Assembly: GCA_003646355.1 (NCBI GenBank)
Contig: QNFO01000055.1
Location: 1-7,116 of the forward strand
DNA from: Gammaproteobacteria bacterium
GTDB taxonomy: Bacteria; Pseudomonadota; Gammaproteobacteria; Pseudomonadales; Porticoccaceae
DNA: 7,116 bases
Reading direction: 5' to 3'
Part shown: positions 5,519-7,116 of the stretch, piece by piece
Layout of the letters: each line of letters starts with the position of its first letter
Numbering within the stretch: the first letter of the stretch is position 1
Position numbers and translations under genes: made by a program
The notes under the pieces: generated by a model
What the model was told of the DNA's origin: nothing
The model's input: the letters and a program-made list of their open reading frames with translations, nothing else
Databases searched by the model: none

Positions 5519-6373
5519 TCAGGCTTCATCTGCCTCCCGTAGGCGCTCCAAACGGCTTTCTTCTTCGGCCAGAGCCTCTTTTATTTCGAGTAGCACCGCA
5601 TCAACATCAGCCAGGCCGCTATCGTCCTCAAACTCGCCACTGAGTTCCACTTCTGGGTGCAGGTCGCCGTCTTCAAACAGCGCCCATATTTCTTTGGCAT
5701 AGCGGGTTTGTAGTAATTGAGAGGCGTACTGCCCGTAGTATTGGGTGATATTGTCGACATCGCGGGCCAACATCGCCTCGGCATTATTATTGGCGGCGGC
5801 ATCAACGGCCTGGGGTAAGTCAATAATCACCGGGCCGTACTCATCGACCAGCACATTAAACTCCGACAAATCACCGTGCACCAGGCCTGCGCAGAGCATC
5901 AACTTCACGTAGTGCATCATCACCGCGTGATCCTCCAGAGCTTGCTCTTCGGTGAGAGCCACATCATTGAGACGCGGCGCCACATCGCCCTCACCGTCTG
6001 TCACCAGCTCCATAATCAGCACGCCGTCAAAACAGCCGTAGGCTTCCGGTACTCGCACCCCGGCCCTCGCCAGACGATAGAGGGCATCAACCTCGGCATT
6101 CTGCCAAACCTCCTCCTGCTGCTTACGGCCGAACTTGGAACCCTTCTCGATGGCCCGTGCGCGACGACTGTTGCGCACCTTGCGACCCTCCTGATATTTC
6201 ACCGCTTGTTTGAAGCTACGTTTGGCCGCTTCTTTGTAAACTTTGGCGCAGCGAATGTGCTGACCACAGCGCACGATAAAGACGTCGGCCTCTTTGCCAC
6301 TCATTAGCGGACCGATGACCTCGTCGACGATGCCATCTTCAACCAGGGGTTTAATGCGTTTCGGTATTTTCAT
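5519..6373 (-). CDS. RIO-type atypical serine/threonine protein kinase
   Basis: A 284-aa cytosolic kinase of the RIO1-like bacterial group. Visible motifs in order are the ATP-loop SGKEADVF (25-32), the ATP-anchoring K44 in AKVYK, the catalytic loop VHGDLSEFNVL with H166, D168 and N173, the metal-binding D185 in IIDLPQAV, and RDVDNI. A RIO-typical insertion rich in basic residues (about 50-90, KVRNSRRARAIEKGSKFGRK) precedes helix C. The C-terminal tail (about 235-284) is acidic and helical. Eukaryotic RIO proteins act in small-subunit ribosome maturation; bacterial substrates are largely unknown. All catalytic residues are present, so it should be active. The ribosome binding site is poor (AAGG 12 nt upstream). 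It is convergent with arfB and divergent from the lysozyme-like gene. Confidence 0.93.
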   Translation of the reverse strand: MKIPKRIKPLVEDGIVDEVIGPLMSGKEADVFIVRCGQHIRCAKVYKEAAKRSFKQAVKYQEGRKVRNSRRARAIEKGSKFGRKQQEEVWQNAEVDALYRLARAGVRVPEAYGCFDGVLIMELVTDGEGDVAPRLNDVALTEEQALEDHAVMMHYVKLMLCAGLVHGDLSEFNVLVDEYGPVIIDLPQAVDAAANNNAEAMLARDVDNITQYYGQYASQLLQTRYAKEIWALFEDGDLHPEVELSGEFEDDSGLADVDAVLLEIKEALAEEESRLERLREADEA

Positions 6374-6599
6374 GGCCGTTTTATACCTTATTTCAACGCT
6401 TGAATAAACGTGAAGCGAGCTCTTAAGACACTTTCAGGCGAAAATAAAAACAAGATAAGTAACAAGCTTCAAAAAGAAGTAGCAACTTACGCATGTTTTT
6501 TAAAAACCAATTGAAATAGGCATGCTAAGCTGTTAAAAATTAGACTATTAATTAAATTGTTAGATTTGTTGAGATAAACCGACAGGCCCGGAGAAAACA
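6374..6599. other. AT-rich divergent spacer between RIO kinase and lysozyme-like gene
   Basis: 226 nt without a coding region and visibly richer in A and T than the genes around it. It must hold promoters for both flanking genes. For the rightward gene, TTGAAA (6511-6516) and TAAAAA (6534-6539) with a 17-nt spacer is the best candidate. For the kinase only weak pairs are seen. A GCATGC palindrome lies at 6520-6525. Confidence 0.4.
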
Positions 6600-7088
6600 A
6601 TGCTCTTTGCAGCCGATGAGTTTCGCCGGCTAGTTATTCGTAACACCCTCAAGTCCCTGGATGAATGGGCGCCCGCCCACGAAAACCTCCTCCTCGGCAC
6701 TGCCGCCCAGGAATCCGGCATGGGGCTAAGCCTCAAACGCGGCAGGCTACTGGGCATCTACCATATTTCACCCAACACTCACCGCGCCGTGTGGGATAAA
6801 TACCTTCTGCACCACCCCGATCTGGCAAGCCGGGTTCGCGGCATGGCCGGACAGCACAGCTTTATAGGCGACCCCCACGGTGAATTAATCAGCAACCTAA
6901 AATACGCCACGGCCATCGCCTGGCTTATCTATCGGCGCTGCGATGAAGTATTACCCGCAAGTGACGATATACCCGGCCTGGCCAGGTACTGGCATCGACA
7001 CTTTCGCAGTAAACCATCGGCCTGCGTTGCCGAGTTTATTACTAACTATCAAAGTTACATCGTCGATAAACAAGAATTGGCCGCCTGA
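6600..7088 (+). CDS. Lysozyme-fold-like protein related to a tailed-phage hypothetical family
   Basis: A 162-aa soluble protein with no signal peptide or membrane segment. Its layout resembles small hypothetical proteins that I know from tailed phages: an N-terminal LRxLVIR-type helix, LLLGTAAQESGMG (30-42), LLGIYHISPNTHRAVW (50-65), then LKYATAIAWLIYRR, LPASDDIPGLARYWHRHF and a closing EFITNYQSYI. The first two blocks recall the ES-G and G-x-x-Q-I-x-P-x-T motifs of lytic transglycosylases, with E38 in the catalytic-acid position. A peptidoglycan-cleaving activity is possible but unproven, and the Gln of the second block is H55 here. A good ribosome binding site (GGAG, 6-nt spacing) supports the start. 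No phage gene is visible beside it, so it may be a captured or remnant phage gene. Family assignment is from memory. Confidence 0.65.
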   Translation: MLFAADEFRRLVIRNTLKSLDEWAPAHENLLLGTAAQESGMGLSLKRGRLLGIYHISPNTHRAVWDKYLLHHPDLASRVRGMAGQHSFIGDPHGELISNLKYATAIAWLIYRRCDEVLPASDDIPGLARYWHRHFRSKPSACVAEFITNYQSYIVDKQELAA

Positions 7089-7116
7089 AAGCCAGCGTTG
7101 AATTCAAGAGCCACCT

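Noticed and set aside
5876..6307. 143-codon plus-strand frame opposite the RIO kinase
   Set aside because: Antisense to a kinase with every catalytic motif; the His/Leu-rich translation has no family signature.
1..7116. CRISPR arrays, tRNA or rRNA genes, insertion sequences, toxin-antitoxin pairs
   Set aside because: No regularly spaced repeats, cloverleaf-like segments, transposase frames or terminal repeats were found by reading both strands.

Overview
The window reads as a chromosomal segment of a gammaproteobacterium, most likely a free-living marine or aquatic heterotroph. The evidence is an OxyR with the enterobacterial/pseudomonad-type redox-cysteine spacing, a DUF2058 (YaiL-type) protein that I know mainly from gammaproteobacteria, an ArfB close to E. 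coli YaeJ, and a bacterial RIO kinase of the Pseudomonas type. Base composition is moderate, with AT-rich intergenic regions. No rRNA, tRNA, CRISPR array or insertion sequence was seen. The lineage is inferred from protein resemblance only.

Left block (1-1817), peroxide defence. On the minus strand a rubrerythrin (301-720) is followed by two intrinsic terminators in tandem and then by the first 43 codons of an Fe-S (heterodisulfide-reductase-related) protein cut by the window edge. Divergent from rubrerythrin is oxyR (870-1784). The 149-bp intergenic region holds facing, overlapping promoter candidates and a CAATCGGT direct repeat spaced 31 bp (about three helical turns), a good candidate OxyR operator. 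The likely logic is that OxyR senses H2O2 through C203/C212 and switches on the diiron peroxidase.

Middle block (1818-4382). A cold-shock protein gene (1870-2076, minus) converges on oxyR and has a long, structured upstream leader. A 415-bp gap (2077-2491) holds that leader, its probable promoter, a strong terminator and a small possible RNA element. Next comes a tandem-VOC (glyoxalase-fold) protein (2492-3343, minus) in which both modules have lost the usual metal-ligand residues at the same positions. Divergent from it is an isolated UbiA/MenA-like membrane prenyltransferase (3492-4382).

Right block (4383-7116). A DUF2058 protein and the ribosome-rescue hydrolase ArfB lie 16 nt apart as a probable operon. 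They converge on a RIO-type protein kinase (5519-6373, minus). After an AT-rich divergent spacer, the window ends with a 162-aa protein (6600-7088) that looks like a lysozyme-fold protein family I know from tailed phages, here without any visible phage neighbours.

No clearly new multi-gene system is evident. The most informative oddities are the phage-type lysozyme-like orphan, the metal-ligand-less double VOC protein, the architecture of the oxyR/rubrerythrin control region, and the tandem terminators separating rubrerythrin from its Fe-S partner.
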